From Terriglobus aquaticus (lineage in GTDB: Bacteria; Acidobacteriota; Terriglobia; Terriglobales; Acidobacteriaceae): a stretch of 64,000 nt of DNA. The DNA is taken from the NCBI RefSeq assembly GCF_025685415.1, contig NZ_JAGSYB010000001.1:2604001-2668000 (forward strand). Reading direction: 5' to 3'. The notes below the pieces were generated by a model. The model was not told the origin of the DNA, did no database searches, and saw only the letters and a list, made by a program, of their open reading frames with translations. The position numbers and the translations under genes were made by a program. Of this stretch, positions 44,694-55,506 are shown one piece after another (within the stretch, counting starts at the first letter, position 1; every line of letters begins with the position of its first letter).

Positions 44694-44739
44694 ACAGCAG
44701 GTGCGCCCCGACGCGGGCGCCGCAAGGATAGTTGCATTC

Positions 44740-47409
44740 ATGGCTCGGATCCCCCACTCGACCTACCGTCTTCAATTGCACAAAGGCTTCACCTTTGACG
44801 ACGCGTCAGCTATTGCGCCATACCTGCGCGATCTCGGCATCTCTCACGTGTACAGCTCGCCCTACCTGCAGGCGGGACCTGAGTCGATGCACGGCTATGA
44901 CGTAGTCGACCATCATCGCGTGAACCGCGAACTGGGCGGAGCGGAGGCGCACGAACGATTCTCGAAGAGGCTCGGCGAGCTGAAGCTCGGCCAGGTACTC
45001 GACATTGTGCCGAACCACATGAGCGTGCACCGGGACAATCGCATGTGGTGGGACGTGCTGGAGAACGGCCCGTCGAGCCGGTTCGCAACGTTCTTCGATA
45101 TCGACTGGAACTCCGTCGAAGAGAAGCTGCGCGACAAGGTGCTGATGCCGGTGCTGGGTGACCAGTACGGCCGCGTTCTGGCCAAGGGCGAGATCAAGCT
45201 GAAGCGCGAAGGCGAATGCTTCCTGGTGCAGTATGGTGAGCAAGCATTCCCCATGGCTCCGCGCTCACTGGCATGGCCACTTGGACGCGGAGCGGCGCTG
45301 GCACCGAGCGATGAGCTGAACTTCCTGGCGTCTTCTTTTGCGCGTTTGCCGGAGCCCACATCGACCGAGCGCGAAGTACAGCTGTCACGCCACCGCGACA
45401 AACAGGTTCTGCAGAAGCTGCTGCAGCGGCTGTGCAAGGAAGAGCCGCGCGCGTGTGCCGCCATCGACGAGGCACTGGAAGAGATCAACAACAACATCGA
45501 TTCACTCGACGAGATCCTGAGCCAGCAGAACTTCCGCCTGGCCTACTGGAAGACGAGCGATCAGGAGCTGGGGTATCGCCGCTTCTTTGACGTGAACTCC
45601 CTGATCGGTCTGCGCATGGAGCGCCAGTACGTCTTCGACGAGACGCACGAACTGATCCTGTACTGGCTTGAAAAGGGTTTGCTGGATGGCATTCGCATCG
45701 ACCACCCGGATGGCTTGCGCGATCCGCGCCAGTACCTGGAACGTCTGCGTGCGAAAGCGCCGGAAGCGTACATCGTGGTCGAGAAAATCCTCGAGCCTGG
45801 CGAGTGGCTGCGCACCGAGTGGCCGGTCGAAGGCACCAGTGGCTACGACTTCCTGAACGTGTGCAATGCCCTGCTGGTGAAGCCGGACGGCATGGAAGCT
45901 CTGACGGCGATCTACCGCGACTTCACCGGGCAGCCAACGAACTTCGACGACATCACGTTTGAGAAGAAGACCAACGTCGCCAAGGAAACGCTGGCGAGCG
46001 ATGTAAACCGGCTGACGAACATCTTTGTGCAGATCTGCGAATCCAACCGCGAGTTCCGCGACTTTACGCGCGCGGACATCCGGCGCGCCATCCGCACCGT
46101 GGCGGCCTGCTTCCACGTGTATCGCACGTATGTCGTCGCCACGCAGAACGAAATCTGCGAGGACGACATCAACCACATTCGCCAGGCTCTGAAGGAAGCG
46201 GCAGAGCGCAAACCGGACATCGATCCGTGCCTGTTCGGTTTCATTGGGGACGTGTTGACGCTGAAGATCACTGGCCCGCGCGAGGCAGAGTTCGTGGCGC
46301 GCTTCCAGCAGTTCACTTCCCCGGTCATGGCAAAAGGCGTGGAAGACACGGCCTTCTATGACTACGACCGGCTGACGAGTTTGAACGAAGTGGGCGGGGA
46401 CCCTTCGCGGAACGGGCTCTCCGTGAGCGAGTTCCACGAGTACAACACACACATGCAGCAGACGTTCCCGCTGACCATGACCACGCTGAGCACGCACGAC
46501 ACCAAGCGCGCAGACGACGTGCGTGCGCGGCTTGCGGTTCTGAGTGAACTGCCGGACCGGTGGTCGCAGCAACTGCAGCAGTGGTCGGAGGCGAACCGCG
46601 ACCTGCGCACTGGCAACTACCCCGACCCGAACACGGAATACTTCCTCTATCAGACACTCATTGGGGCATGGCCGATCGACGCGGATCGCACCAAGACCTA
46701 CATGCAAAAGGCCATGAACGAGGCCAAGCTGGAGACAAGCTGGACCAACAAGAACGAGGCATACGAAAATGCGGTCGCCAGCTTTATCGACGGCCTGTTT
46801 GCGCGGCCGGCGTTCCTGGATTCCTTGAAAGAGTTTGTGAACGGGATCAATCGCAGCGGGCGCGTCAACTCCCTCACGCAGACGCTGCTGAAGTGCGTGG
46901 CGCCAGGCATGCCGGACCTCTATCAGGGCGGAGAGCTGTGGGACCACTCGCTGGTAGACCCGGATAATCGCCGCCCTGTCGATTACAAACTTCGGGCGAA
47001 GCTCTTGAAGGAGCTGCAGCAGATCACGCCGGCAAAGTTCGTTGAGACGGTCGAACAGCGTTTCGAAGATGAGGGCTCGCCGAAGCTTTGGCTCACGTAC
47101 CAGGCCCTGCAACTGCGGAATGAGCGGCCACAGAGCTTTGGCTCAAAGGCGGCCTACACGCCGCTGGTGGCACAGGGTGCTGCGGCCGATCACGTCGTCG
47201 CCTTCTCGCGAGGAGAAGATGTGGTCGCGGTCGGGCAGCGGTTCCCGCAGACGATTGCGGGCAACTGGCGTGACACTACGCTGGAGCTGCCAACCGGATC
47301 CTGGACGGATCGCCTGAGCGGGGCGCGGCACAATGGGGGAAAGATCGACGTTGCAAACCTGCTAGACCGGTTTCCTGTGGCGCTGCTGGTGCGCGACAGT
47401 AAGAATTGA
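44740..47409 (+). CDS. treY: Malto-oligosyltrehalose synthase
   Basis: An 889-residue GH13_26 enzyme that rearranges the reducing-end alpha-1,4 bond of malto-oligosaccharides into an alpha-1,1 bond. Hallmarks are STYRLQLHKGFTFDDA (6-21), YSSPYLQAGPESMHGYDVVD, VPNHMSV, GIRIDHPDGLRDPRQYLERL with the nucleophile Asp, EKILEPGEWLR with the acid Glu, and MAKGVEDTAFYDYDRLTSL. I start at the ATG at 44740, with AAGGA eleven bases upstream. The adjacent treZ completes the trehalose pathway. Confidence 0.96.
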   Translation: MARIPHSTYRLQLHKGFTFDDASAIAPYLRDLGISHVYSSPYLQAGPESMHGYDVVDHHRVNRELGGAEAHERFSKRLGELKLGQVLDIVPNHMSVHRDNRMWWDVLENGPSSRFATFFDIDWNSVEEKLRDKVLMPVLGDQYGRVLAKGEIKLKREGECFLVQYGEQAFPMAPRSLAWPLGRGAALAPSDELNFLASSFARLPEPTSTEREVQLSRHRDKQVLQKLLQRLCKEEPRACAAIDEALEEINNNIDSLDEILSQQNFRLAYWKTSDQELGYRRFFDVNSLIGLRMERQYVFDETHELILYWLEKGLLDGIRIDHPDGLRDPRQYLERLRAKAPEAYIVVEKILEPGEWLRTEWPVEGTSGYDFLNVCNALLVKPDGMEALTAIYRDFTGQPTNFDDITFEKKTNVAKETLASDVNRLTNIFVQICESNREFRDFTRADIRRAIRTVAACFHVYRTYVVATQNEICEDDINHIRQALKEAAERKPDIDPCLFGFIGDVLTLKITGPREAEFVARFQQFTSPVMAKGVEDTAFYDYDRLTSLNEVGGDPSRNGLSVSEFHEYNTHMQQTFPLTMTTLSTHDTKRADDVRARLAVLSELPDRWSQQLQQWSEANRDLRTGNYPDPNTEYFLYQTLIGAWPIDADRTKTYMQKAMNEAKLETSWTNKNEAYENAVASFIDGLFARPAFLDSLKEFVNGINRSGRVNSLTQTLLKCVAPGMPDLYQGGELWDHSLVDPDNRRPVDYKLRAKLLKELQQITPAKFVETVEQRFEDEGSPKLWLTYQALQLRNERPQSFGSKAAYTPLVAQGAAADHVVAFSRGEDVVAVGQRFPQTIAGNWRDTTLELPTGSWTDRLSGARHNGGKIDVANLLDRFPVALLVRDSKN

Positions 47410-47447
47410 GAAGACGGCGCAACAGCCGCTGAAAGGCAAACATACGA

Positions 47448-49211
<1,764 letters not shown>

Positions 49212-49224
49212 TCTGAATACCGAA

Positions 49225-49260
49225 AGCAGTAAGGGCGGCCCGAGTGGCCGCCCTTCTGCT
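49225..49260. terminator. Bidirectional hairpin terminator between treZ and the DUF1440 gene
   Basis: AAGGGCGGCC and GGCCGCCCTT form a perfect ten-base stem with a five-base loop, extended by AGCAG/CTGCT. It is placed between the converging treZ and DUF1440 stops and would end both transcripts. Confidence 0.75.
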
Positions 49261-49275
49261 GTGTTCCAACGAAGT

Positions 49276-49758
49276 CTAAAGCGCTTTACGGACGACTTTG
49301 CGCACAGTCTCCGCTACCAAGCCGTAGACCACGTGCGTGACCATTTCACTGCGCTGCTCGCGCGGCTTCTGGTCCTTCGGCTCGGCGGAAAGGCCGAGCG
49401 CCGGCAGGGCACCCTCGTGCGCAAAGGCCATGAGGGTCATGCCAAAGGTGATGCCGTTGCGCGCGGTCACCTGCGGATACACCTCTGCGACGACGCCGTA
49501 GGCAGCGCCGGCGAGAGCTCCAAAGGCCCAGTGCACACCCTCGGCTTGCGCCTTTTTCGAAGAGGTCTGCTTGCTGTCCGCGCCCAACTTTTCGACCGTG
49601 ACCTCGGTCGGATTGCGCTCACCATGGATGCGCGGCGGGTAGAAGCTTTCAGCGAGCGTCTTCGCTCCGGTGGCGATCAGGCCGCCGACCAGACCGGCTA
49701 CGGCGCCCTTCAACAGGCTGTGCGTGGGATGCGTGAGTTGGTGCGCTTCTTTCGCCAT
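49276..49758 (-). CDS. DUF1440 / YagU-like inner-membrane protein
   Basis: A 160-residue protein with hydrophobic segments at about 14-32 (LLKGAVAGLVGGLIATGAK), 74-92 (FGALAGAAYGVVAEVYP) and 98-118. The pattern of glycine-rich helices and the PPR-like SFYPPRIHGERNPTEV stretch match DUF1440/YagU, a poorly understood inner-membrane protein linked to acid tolerance in E. coli. The start at 49758 removes an uncharacteristic 38-residue frame. It lies divergent from the thioredoxin reductase gene. Confidence 0.7.
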   Translation of the reverse strand: MAKEAHQLTHPTHSLLKGAVAGLVGGLIATGAKTLAESFYPPRIHGERNPTEVTVEKLGADSKQTSSKKAQAEGVHWAFGALAGAAYGVVAEVYPQVTARNGITFGMTLMAFAHEGALPALGLSAEPKDQKPREQRSEMVTHVVYGLVAETVRKVVRKAL

Positions 49759-49927
49759 ATCAGAACATCGGACGCCGCAAGGGAGCGTTGGGTGGCTTGG
49801 CAGTGCGGCTCCGGACAGCGGACAGGCCAGCCTTCGACGGGACGCGATGAATCCTTTCGCCAGTTGGCGCATTTAGAATGGAGGCTCCGGTCCTGCGGCT
49901 CGTTCAGTGCCGACCGAACACACATCC

Positions 49928-50944
49928 ATGACAGAGAATCCGTCCGTTCCAACACAAGCAAAGGATGGCGAGCCGGCGGGCGACATCCGCGATGCAGCCA
50001 ACGACGTCCGCGACACCGTGATCCTTGGTTCCGGCTGCAGCGGCCTGACCGCGGCGATCTACACCGCGCGTTCCAACCTGAAGCCGCTGGTGATCGAAGG
50101 TCACGAGCCGGGTGGGCAGTTGAGCATCACCACGCTGGTCGAGAACTTTCCCGGCTGGCCCGATGGCGTGCAGGGACCGGAGCTTGTCGAGAACATGCGC
50201 AAGCAGGCGACCAAGTTTGGCGCCGAGCTGGAGATGGGCCACCTGGTCGCGGCAGACCTGCACAAATCGCCAATCGAGCTGGACTTTGGCACCAAGAAGA
50301 TCAAGACACGCACGCTGATTGTGGCGAGTGGCGCAAGCGCACGCTGGTTGGGACTGCCTAGCGAGCAGGCGCTGATCGGGCATGGCGTTTCCTCATGCGC
50401 CACCTGCGATGGCTTCTTCTTCATGGACAAGACCATCTGCGTGATCGGCGGCGGTGACAGCGCGATGGAAGAAGCCATCTTTCTGACGCGCTTTGCGAAG
50501 AAGGTGTACCTGATCCACCGCTCCGCCAGCTTCCGCGCGAGCAAGATCATGCTGGAGCGAGCGATGGCGCACCCGCAGATCGAATTCTTGACCAACACCG
50601 TGGTGGAAGAGGTGCTAGGCGTGGAAGAGAAGGAAGTCCGCGGCATCCGCATTCGCAACGTGGAGTCGGGCGAGGTGAAGGAGATCGCGCTGGAAGGCTT
50701 CTTCCTGGGCATCGGCCACATCCCGAACGCGAAGTTCTTCGAAGGCCAGATGGACCTGGACGAGGACGGCTACATTCTGAGCAAGGACAACGTGTTCACC
50801 ACGCGCAATGGAGAGGTGATTCCGGGCGTCTTCTGCTCTGGCGATGTGCAGGACCGGCGCTATCGGCAAGCCATCACGGCCGCTGGTACGGGCTGCATGG
50901 CTGCGCTGGAAGTGGAGAAGTACCTGGAAGAGCAGGGGCGGTAA
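49928..50944 (+). CDS. trxB: Thioredoxin reductase (NADPH)
   Basis: A 338-residue flavoenzyme. The FAD motif is VILGSGCSGLTAAIY, with the family stretch LKPLVIEGHEPGGQL; the redox-active CATC is at Cys157-Cys160 (SSCATCDGFFF); the NADPH fold has VIGGGDSAMEEAIFL and HRSASFRASK; the C-terminal FAD part includes GVFCSGDVQDRRYRQAITAA. It transfers electrons to thioredoxin. The start is not clearly marked: GTG at 49907 or ATG at 49928, neither with a good ribosome binding site. A TAGAAT box at 49874-49879 may be its -10. Confidence 0.95.
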   Translation: MTENPSVPTQAKDGEPAGDIRDAANDVRDTVILGSGCSGLTAAIYTARSNLKPLVIEGHEPGGQLSITTLVENFPGWPDGVQGPELVENMRKQATKFGAELEMGHLVAADLHKSPIELDFGTKKIKTRTLIVASGASARWLGLPSEQALIGHGVSSCATCDGFFFMDKTICVIGGGDSAMEEAIFLTRFAKKVYLIHRSASFRASKIMLERAMAHPQIEFLTNTVVEEVLGVEEKEVRGIRIRNVESGEVKEIALEGFFLGIGHIPNAKFFEGQMDLDEDGYILSKDNVFTTRNGEVIPGVFCSGDVQDRRYRQAITAAGTGCMAALEVEKYLEEQGR

Positions 50945-50967
50945 ATCCTAGCTCCGTATCGCAAGCA

Positions 50968-50993
50968 AAGGGCGTGCCGAATGGCACGCCCTT
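50968..50993 (+). terminator. Hairpin terminator after trxB
   Basis: AAGGGCGTGCC and GGCACGCCCTT form a perfect eleven-base stem around a GAAT loop, 24 bases after the trxB stop. There is no long T-run, so termination may be imperfect. Confidence 0.65.
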
Positions 50994-51100
50994 GCTGCTG
51001 CAGGATGCGTTGGACAGTGAATCGATCCATGACAGGTGTCACCTTCCTGAGTTGACCGGACGCGCGTTGCGCAAAGGGTATGGCGCGCTACGCTCTCTGC

Positions 51101-51610
51101 ATGGCTAAGATTCAGGCAGGGCGTTTTGCGGCAAAGATCGAAGGCGACTTTGTGGTGTTTTACATTGGTGCCCGTATCAACCGGTTCACCGCCGTAAGCA
51201 AATGGCTGCCGGTCACGCTGGCCATGCCGCGCATGATCCGCGAGCTGATCGCGCAGCCGGAGCTTGGCTTTCTGCATGCGGAGCCAGCGCTGGCTCCGCC
51301 GCGGACGGTGGCGCTGGTGCAGTACTGGCGCAGCTTTGACCACCTGCACGCTTACGCGCATGCTCGCGATAGGGCGCACCTGCCGGCCTGGGCGGCGTTC
51401 AACAAGGCGGCGCGCGGCAACACGGCGGTCGGCATCTTCCACGAGACGTACCTAGTGCAGGCGGGCAGCTACGAGAGCATTTACGCCGACATGCCGGTGT
51501 GGGGCCTGGGCAAGGCGGGCTCGCTAGTGCAGGCGGTGGGCAGCATGCACAATGCCTCGCAGCGCATTGGCCGCGAGGTTCGCGGAGACTCGAACGCGCC
51601 GAGCGACTAA
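51101..51610 (+). CDS. DUF4188 family protein
   Basis: A 169-residue protein that fits DUF4188, a family related to monooxygenase-like small proteins with a ferredoxin-like fold. It opens with AGRFAAKIEGDFVVFYIGAR and later has VALVQYWRSFDHLHAYAHAR and FHETYLVQAGSYESIYADMP; the His and Tyr/Trp rows are the family's conserved part. It is cytoplasmic. The reaction is unknown; the family includes uncharacterised relatives of phenylacetaldoxime dehydratase. The ATG at 51080, seven codons earlier, is an alternative start. The next gene begins nine bases after its stop. Confidence 0.78.
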   Translation: MAKIQAGRFAAKIEGDFVVFYIGARINRFTAVSKWLPVTLAMPRMIRELIAQPELGFLHAEPALAPPRTVALVQYWRSFDHLHAYAHARDRAHLPAWAAFNKAARGNTAVGIFHETYLVQAGSYESIYADMPVWGLGKAGSLVQAVGSMHNASQRIGREVRGDSNAPSD

Positions 51611-51619
51611 GCTGAAGCT

Positions 51620-52351
51620 ATGTCGATTGCAGAGAACCTCCAGCGCGTGCGGCGCGAGGTGGATGAGGCGTGTGAGCGCGCGGGGCGCGAGCCGGGCAGC
51701 GTGCAGGTGATGGCGGTCAGCAAGACGCACGGGCCGAAGCTGGTGGCCGAAGCCTTTCACGCTGGGCAGCGCCTGTTTGGCGAGAGCCGCGTGCAGGAGT
51801 GGGAGCACAAGCGCGAGCAGTTGCACACGCTGCTGGGCGAAGGCGTGGGCGAGATCGACATGCACCTGATCGGCAACCTGCAGAACAACAAGACAAGCAA
51901 GGCCGCTTGGCTGTATAGCGCGGTGGACTCGGTGGACACGATCAAGGTGGCGGAGCGGCTGAACGCTCCGTGCGCGCAGGCGGGCAAGGTGTTGCCGGTG
52001 CTGATCGAGGTGAAGCTGAGCGAGGAAGCGACGAAGCACGGCGTGGACCCGTATGCCGTACCCGGTCTGGTGCGCCGCATTCACGAGGACTTGGAAGGGC
52101 TGGAGGTGCGCGGGCTGATGATGGTGCCGCCCTACAGCGATGACCCGGAGGAGGCGCGTCCGTTCTTCCGCAAGCTGCGCGAGATCCGCGACGAAGCGCA
52201 GCAGGCGACCGGCATTGCCCTGCCCGACTTGAGCATGGGCATGACGCATGACTTCGCCGTCGCGATTGCGGAGGGCTCAACGTGCGTGCGCGTGGGCACC
52301 GCGATCTTTGGATTGCGGGAGTATGCAACGACTCCGCAGGAAGAGGCCTAG
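51620..52351 (+). CDS. YggS-family PLP-binding protein (PLP homeostasis)
   Basis: A 243-residue alanine-racemase-fold protein without the catalytic C-terminal domain. The PLP lysine is Lys35 in VMAVSKTHG; FGESRVQEW, HLIGNLQNNK, SVDTIKVAERL, RGLMMVPPYSDD and the C-terminal phosphate site LSMGMTHDFAVAI are all conserved. It binds and buffers pyridoxal phosphate in the cytoplasm. It follows the DUF4188 gene by nine bases. Confidence 0.95.
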   Translation: MSIAENLQRVRREVDEACERAGREPGSVQVMAVSKTHGPKLVAEAFHAGQRLFGESRVQEWEHKREQLHTLLGEGVGEIDMHLIGNLQNNKTSKAAWLYSAVDSVDTIKVAERLNAPCAQAGKVLPVLIEVKLSEEATKHGVDPYAVPGLVRRIHEDLEGLEVRGLMMVPPYSDDPEEARPFFRKLREIRDEAQQATGIALPDLSMGMTHDFAVAIAEGSTCVRVGTAIFGLREYATTPQEEA

Positions 52352-52357
52352 CGCCGC

Positions 52358-52630
52358 TTAGCGACTGCTACTGCGGTTCTCTGCTTGAAATCGGCTTTGC
52401 CGTTTGAGAGCACGCTGCCGCAGCATGTGCGCACCACCGGTCACGACTCCAACGATCATCAGCGTCAAAGCGATCAGGTTGATGGTGATCCAAATAGACT
52501 GGTGCGCATGGTGAGGAGCGGAGAAGGTGGAGATGCCGTTGAGCAGCAAGCCACTGCAGAAGCAAGAGGTGTAGAGCTTCTGCGCCCGGCTCATCGGCGG
52601 ATTGCGGAGTGCGTCATGCGTATCGAACAT
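52358..52630 (-). CDS. Small two-helix membrane protein of unknown function
   Basis: A 90-residue protein with two hydrophobic segments, about 17-36 (KLYTSCFCSGLLLNGISTF) and 46-66 (IWITINLIALTLMIVGVVTG), and a basic C-terminus, suggesting both ends in the cytoplasm. I recognise no family. It lies 10 bases after the methyltransferase gene on the same strand and converges with the YggS gene after a gap of six bases. Confidence 0.55.
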   Translation of the reverse strand: MFDTHDALRNPPMSRAQKLYTSCFCSGLLLNGISTFSAPHHAHQSIWITINLIALTLMIVGVVTGGAHMLRQRALKRQSRFQAENRSSSR

Positions 52631-52640
52631 GGCTGCCTCG

Positions 52641-54005
52641 CTAGTCCACGGCTAGGATCAGGCACTTCAGATAGCGCGTCTCCGGCAGCGTGAGAACCTC
52701 CGGATGGTCGGGTGCGGCGGCGCGGGTTTCGAGCAGGCGGACGTGGCGGCCGGCGTCGGCAGCGGCGGAGGCGATCGCTTCCGTGAAGTCAGCCAGCGCG
52801 ATATGGTGCGAGCAGGAGCAGGTGACGAGCGTGCCACCGGCGTTGAGCATGCGCACAGCGCGCAGGTTCAATTCCTTGTAGCCGCGCAGCGCACCTTCGA
52901 CAGCGCGGCGGGACTTGGCGAACGCAGGCGGATCGAGCACGACGGTGTCGAAGCGCTCACCGGTGCTGTCGTAGTGGCGAAGCAGTTCGAAGGCGTCGGC
53001 CTCCACGAACTCCATGGGCGCAAGGGCGTGCGCTTCGCGATTGCGGGTGTAGTTGGCTTCCGCGATTTCGAGGGCACTGCGGCTCTGGTCGATGGCGGTG
53101 ACGTGGTCACAGCGACCTTGCGCAGCGCCGCGCGCCAGGTGCAGCGCGAAGCCGCCCTGGTAGGTGCAGACGTCCAGCCCACGGCCGCGAGCGTGCTTCG
53201 CGGCAGCGGCATAGTTCAGCCGCTGATCGAGGAAGGCGCCGGTCTTTTGTCCGCTGTTGGCGTCGTACTGAAACCGCAAGCCATTGAGGGTGAAGGTGGT
53301 GGTGAGCGCCTCGTCTCCGCTGGTGGACAAGAGAGGCGCGGCGGGCGCAGGTGCCAGCTGCTCCAGCTCACGAATTCGCGGATCGGGGCGTTCCACGATC
53401 GCCCGGACGCCGGCCGTGGCGAGTTCGGCAGCGAGAACTTCGCGCAGGTCATCCTGCGCTGTGCCCTGCGCGAGCAGTTGCAGGATGACAAGGTCGTTGT
53501 AGCGGTCGGCCAGGATGCCGGGCAGGTTGTCGGCTTCCGCAAAGATGAGGCGCAGTGAATCGGTATCTCCGCTCGCCAGCATGGGCGCGCGCAGAGCCAG
53601 CGCGCGGCGGACGCGTTCGCGGGTCTCATCCAGGTATTCGCCGCGGGAGAGCCGCGGTTCGCTGCTGACCTTGCGCAGGGTGAGTTCGGAGCTGCTGCTG
53701 AAAAGTGCGGAGCCCAGCGGGATTTGGCGTGCGTCCAGAATGGTGACGAGCGCACCTGGCTGGATCTCGGCATGACCAAGCGCTGGAATGAGCGATTCGA
53801 CCTCGGACCGGTAGACCCAGAGGTGACCGGCACGCAGGCGATCGGCGGCGCGGCGGCTGACGACCGCGGCGGGGCCGGCCAGATCGGCCTCGGCGTAGCG
53901 GAGAGGCTGGTCTTTGCCGCGGGCGCTGATCGCGTCGCGGGGTGAAGCCGCTTTGCGGGACGCGGGATTGCTGGGCCGAGAGGGTGTGTTGCCGCGTCGA
54001 TTCAT
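52641..54005 (-). CDS. RlmI-like class I rRNA methyltransferase (PUA plus SAM domain)
   Basis: A 454-residue protein. After a basic low-complexity N-terminus of 40 residues come a PUA-like RNA-binding domain (AADRLRAGHLWVYRSEVE, LVTILDARQIPLGSALFS), an EEHEE-like linker and a Rossmann SAM domain (DVCTYQGGFALHLARGA, DTVVLDPPAFAKSR, CSCSHHIALADF). This is the RlmI/RlmK-L-related set that makes 5-methylcytosine in 23S rRNA. The start is unsure: ATG 54005 or GTG 54029. The C-terminal Cys-Ser-Cys-Ser-His motif matches the family. Exact target base is not shown. Confidence 0.85.
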   Translation of the reverse strand: MNRRGNTPSRPSNPASRKAASPRDAISARGKDQPLRYAEADLAGPAAVVSRRAADRLRAGHLWVYRSEVESLIPALGHAEIQPGALVTILDARQIPLGSALFSSSSELTLRKVSSEPRLSRGEYLDETRERVRRALALRAPMLASGDTDSLRLIFAEADNLPGILADRYNDLVILQLLAQGTAQDDLREVLAAELATAGVRAIVERPDPRIRELEQLAPAPAAPLLSTSGDEALTTTFTLNGLRFQYDANSGQKTGAFLDQRLNYAAAAKHARGRGLDVCTYQGGFALHLARGAAQGRCDHVTAIDQSRSALEIAEANYTRNREAHALAPMEFVEADAFELLRHYDSTGERFDTVVLDPPAFAKSRRAVEGALRGYKELNLRAVRMLNAGGTLVTCSCSHHIALADFTEAIASAAADAGRHVRLLETRAAAPDHPEVLTLPETRYLKCLILAVD

Positions 54006-54152
54006 CCCTTTGATTGTCGCAGGGCGCACGATTGGGACCGTTGTCCCTCGACGTGCACAGGAAGAGCATATGGTTCACCGCGCTCCGGACGACACTTCGG
54101 GGAGGGAGATCGCACGAGGATTGCCGGATGCGCTACACTTCCCTGCGACGCT

Positions 54153-54163
54153 GAAACGTTTTG
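54153..54163. promoter_or_regulatory. LacI-type operator candidate upstream of uxaE
   Basis: GAAACGTTTTG contains the perfect 8-base palindrome AAACGTTT with the central CG typical of LacI/CcpA-type operators. It lies about 64 bases before the uxaE ATG and 14 bases after a TACACT box (54134-54139) that could be the -10, a good place for repression. A LacI-family gene is in the same cluster. Confidence 0.4.
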
Positions 54164-54226
54164 ATGGACCTCGGTCAGAGGCTTCCGTTGCACAGACCTT
54201 GTTCGGCACAGGAGAGTCCCAGAGCT

Positions 54227-55489
54227 ATGCAGTTTCCCAAGTTTTCGTTCGGCATGGGCGACCGTTTCGCCCACCAGGCCAAGGCGCAGTTGCAGGCCTG
54301 CATGCTTGCTGCGCAACAGGGCGCGGACGTGACGCCGGTGTGGAACAAGTCGAACCGCGAGCACCTGATCATCGGCAGCGAGCCGACCGGAACGCGCGAG
54401 GCTGCGGACGCCGCGGTAAAGGAAATGGGCTGGACGAAGCCGTACTTCCTGGATGCCGACCACATCAACCTGAAGACCTATGAGCGCTTTGTGGCGCCGT
54501 GCGACTTCTTCACCATCGACGTGGCGGACAACATCGGCCAGAAGAGCGATGAGACGGAGATCGCGAAGTTCGTCGAGCGCCACCCGGAGCTGATCGGCGA
54601 GATCACCATCCCGCGCATCGACCAGCCGTTCCGCACGGATAAGGCGTTTGTCGAGAAGACGGCCAAGCAGTTCCTCGCCGCGGTGCAGCACGCGGGCGAA
54701 ATCTACCGAGCAATCGCCGCGGCAAAGGGCAACGAGAATTTCGTCGCCGAGATCAGCATGGACGAGACTGACGCACCTCAGACGCCTGTCGAGCTCCTGA
54801 TCATCCTGGCTGCGATCAGCGATGAAAAGGTGCCGATCCAGACGATTGCGCCCAAGTTCACCGGGCGCTTCAACAAGGGCGTGGACTACGGTGGCGACCT
54901 GCAGCAGTTCGCGAAGGAGTTCCGCGAAGACCTTGCAACGATTGCGTACGCGGTCGAGAAATACAACCTGCCGAAGACCCTGAAGCTGAGCGTGCATTCC
55001 GGGTCGGACAAGTACTCGATCTACCCGGCGATTCGCGAGGGGCTGCAGGCGTTCGATGCCGGCGTTCACGTGAAGACGGCCGGAACCACGTGGCTGGAAG
55101 AGGTGATCGGTCTGGCAGAAGCCGGTGGAGACGCCCTGGAACTGGCAAAGGAGATCTACGCACAGGCCTATGCGCACGCGGATGAGCTGTGCGCCCCATA
55201 CGCAACGGTGATCGACATAAAAAAAGACAACCTGCCCACGCCCGAGACGGTGGACGGCTGGTCGAGCGAGCAGTTTGTGAAGGCGCTGCAGCATCGCTCG
55301 CCTGCAGAGGCTGGCGACCTGCCGGAGTACAACCCGGATTTCCGGCAGCTCTTGCACGTCGGTTTCAAAGTGGCGGCAAAGCTGGGCAAGCGCTACACCG
55401 ACACGCTGGAAGCCAACGAAGAGGTGGTCGCACGCAACGTGACGAAGAACCTGTTCGAGCGGCATATCCGGCCCATCTTCCTGGGCTGA
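54227..55489 (+). CDS. uxaE: Tagaturonate epimerase family protein (UxaE)
   Basis: A 420-residue protein matching the tagaturonate/fructuronate epimerase family first described in Thermotoga, which links galacturonate to the fructuronate branch. Typical stretches are FGMGDRFAHQAKAQLQACM near the start, NKSNREHLIIGSEPT, YFLDADHIN, FTIDVADNIG, and LKLSVHSGSDKYSIYPAI with His and Asp residues near the barrel mouth that likely bind a metal. It is cytoplasmic. I use the ATG at 54227, which follows GGAGAG. It starts the pectin cluster and lies 17 bases before the pectinesterase gene. Confidence 0.8.
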   Translation: MQFPKFSFGMGDRFAHQAKAQLQACMLAAQQGADVTPVWNKSNREHLIIGSEPTGTREAADAAVKEMGWTKPYFLDADHINLKTYERFVAPCDFFTIDVADNIGQKSDETEIAKFVERHPELIGEITIPRIDQPFRTDKAFVEKTAKQFLAAVQHAGEIYRAIAAAKGNENFVAEISMDETDAPQTPVELLIILAAISDEKVPIQTIAPKFTGRFNKGVDYGGDLQQFAKEFREDLATIAYAVEKYNLPKTLKLSVHSGSDKYSIYPAIREGLQAFDAGVHVKTAGTTWLEEVIGLAEAGGDALELAKEIYAQAYAHADELCAPYATVIDIKKDNLPTPETVDGWSSEQFVKALQHRSPAEAGDLPEYNPDFRQLLHVGFKVAAKLGKRYTDTLEANEEVVARNVTKNLFERHIRPIFLG

Positions 55490-55506
55490 TCGCAAGGGTC
55501 GAGCGG

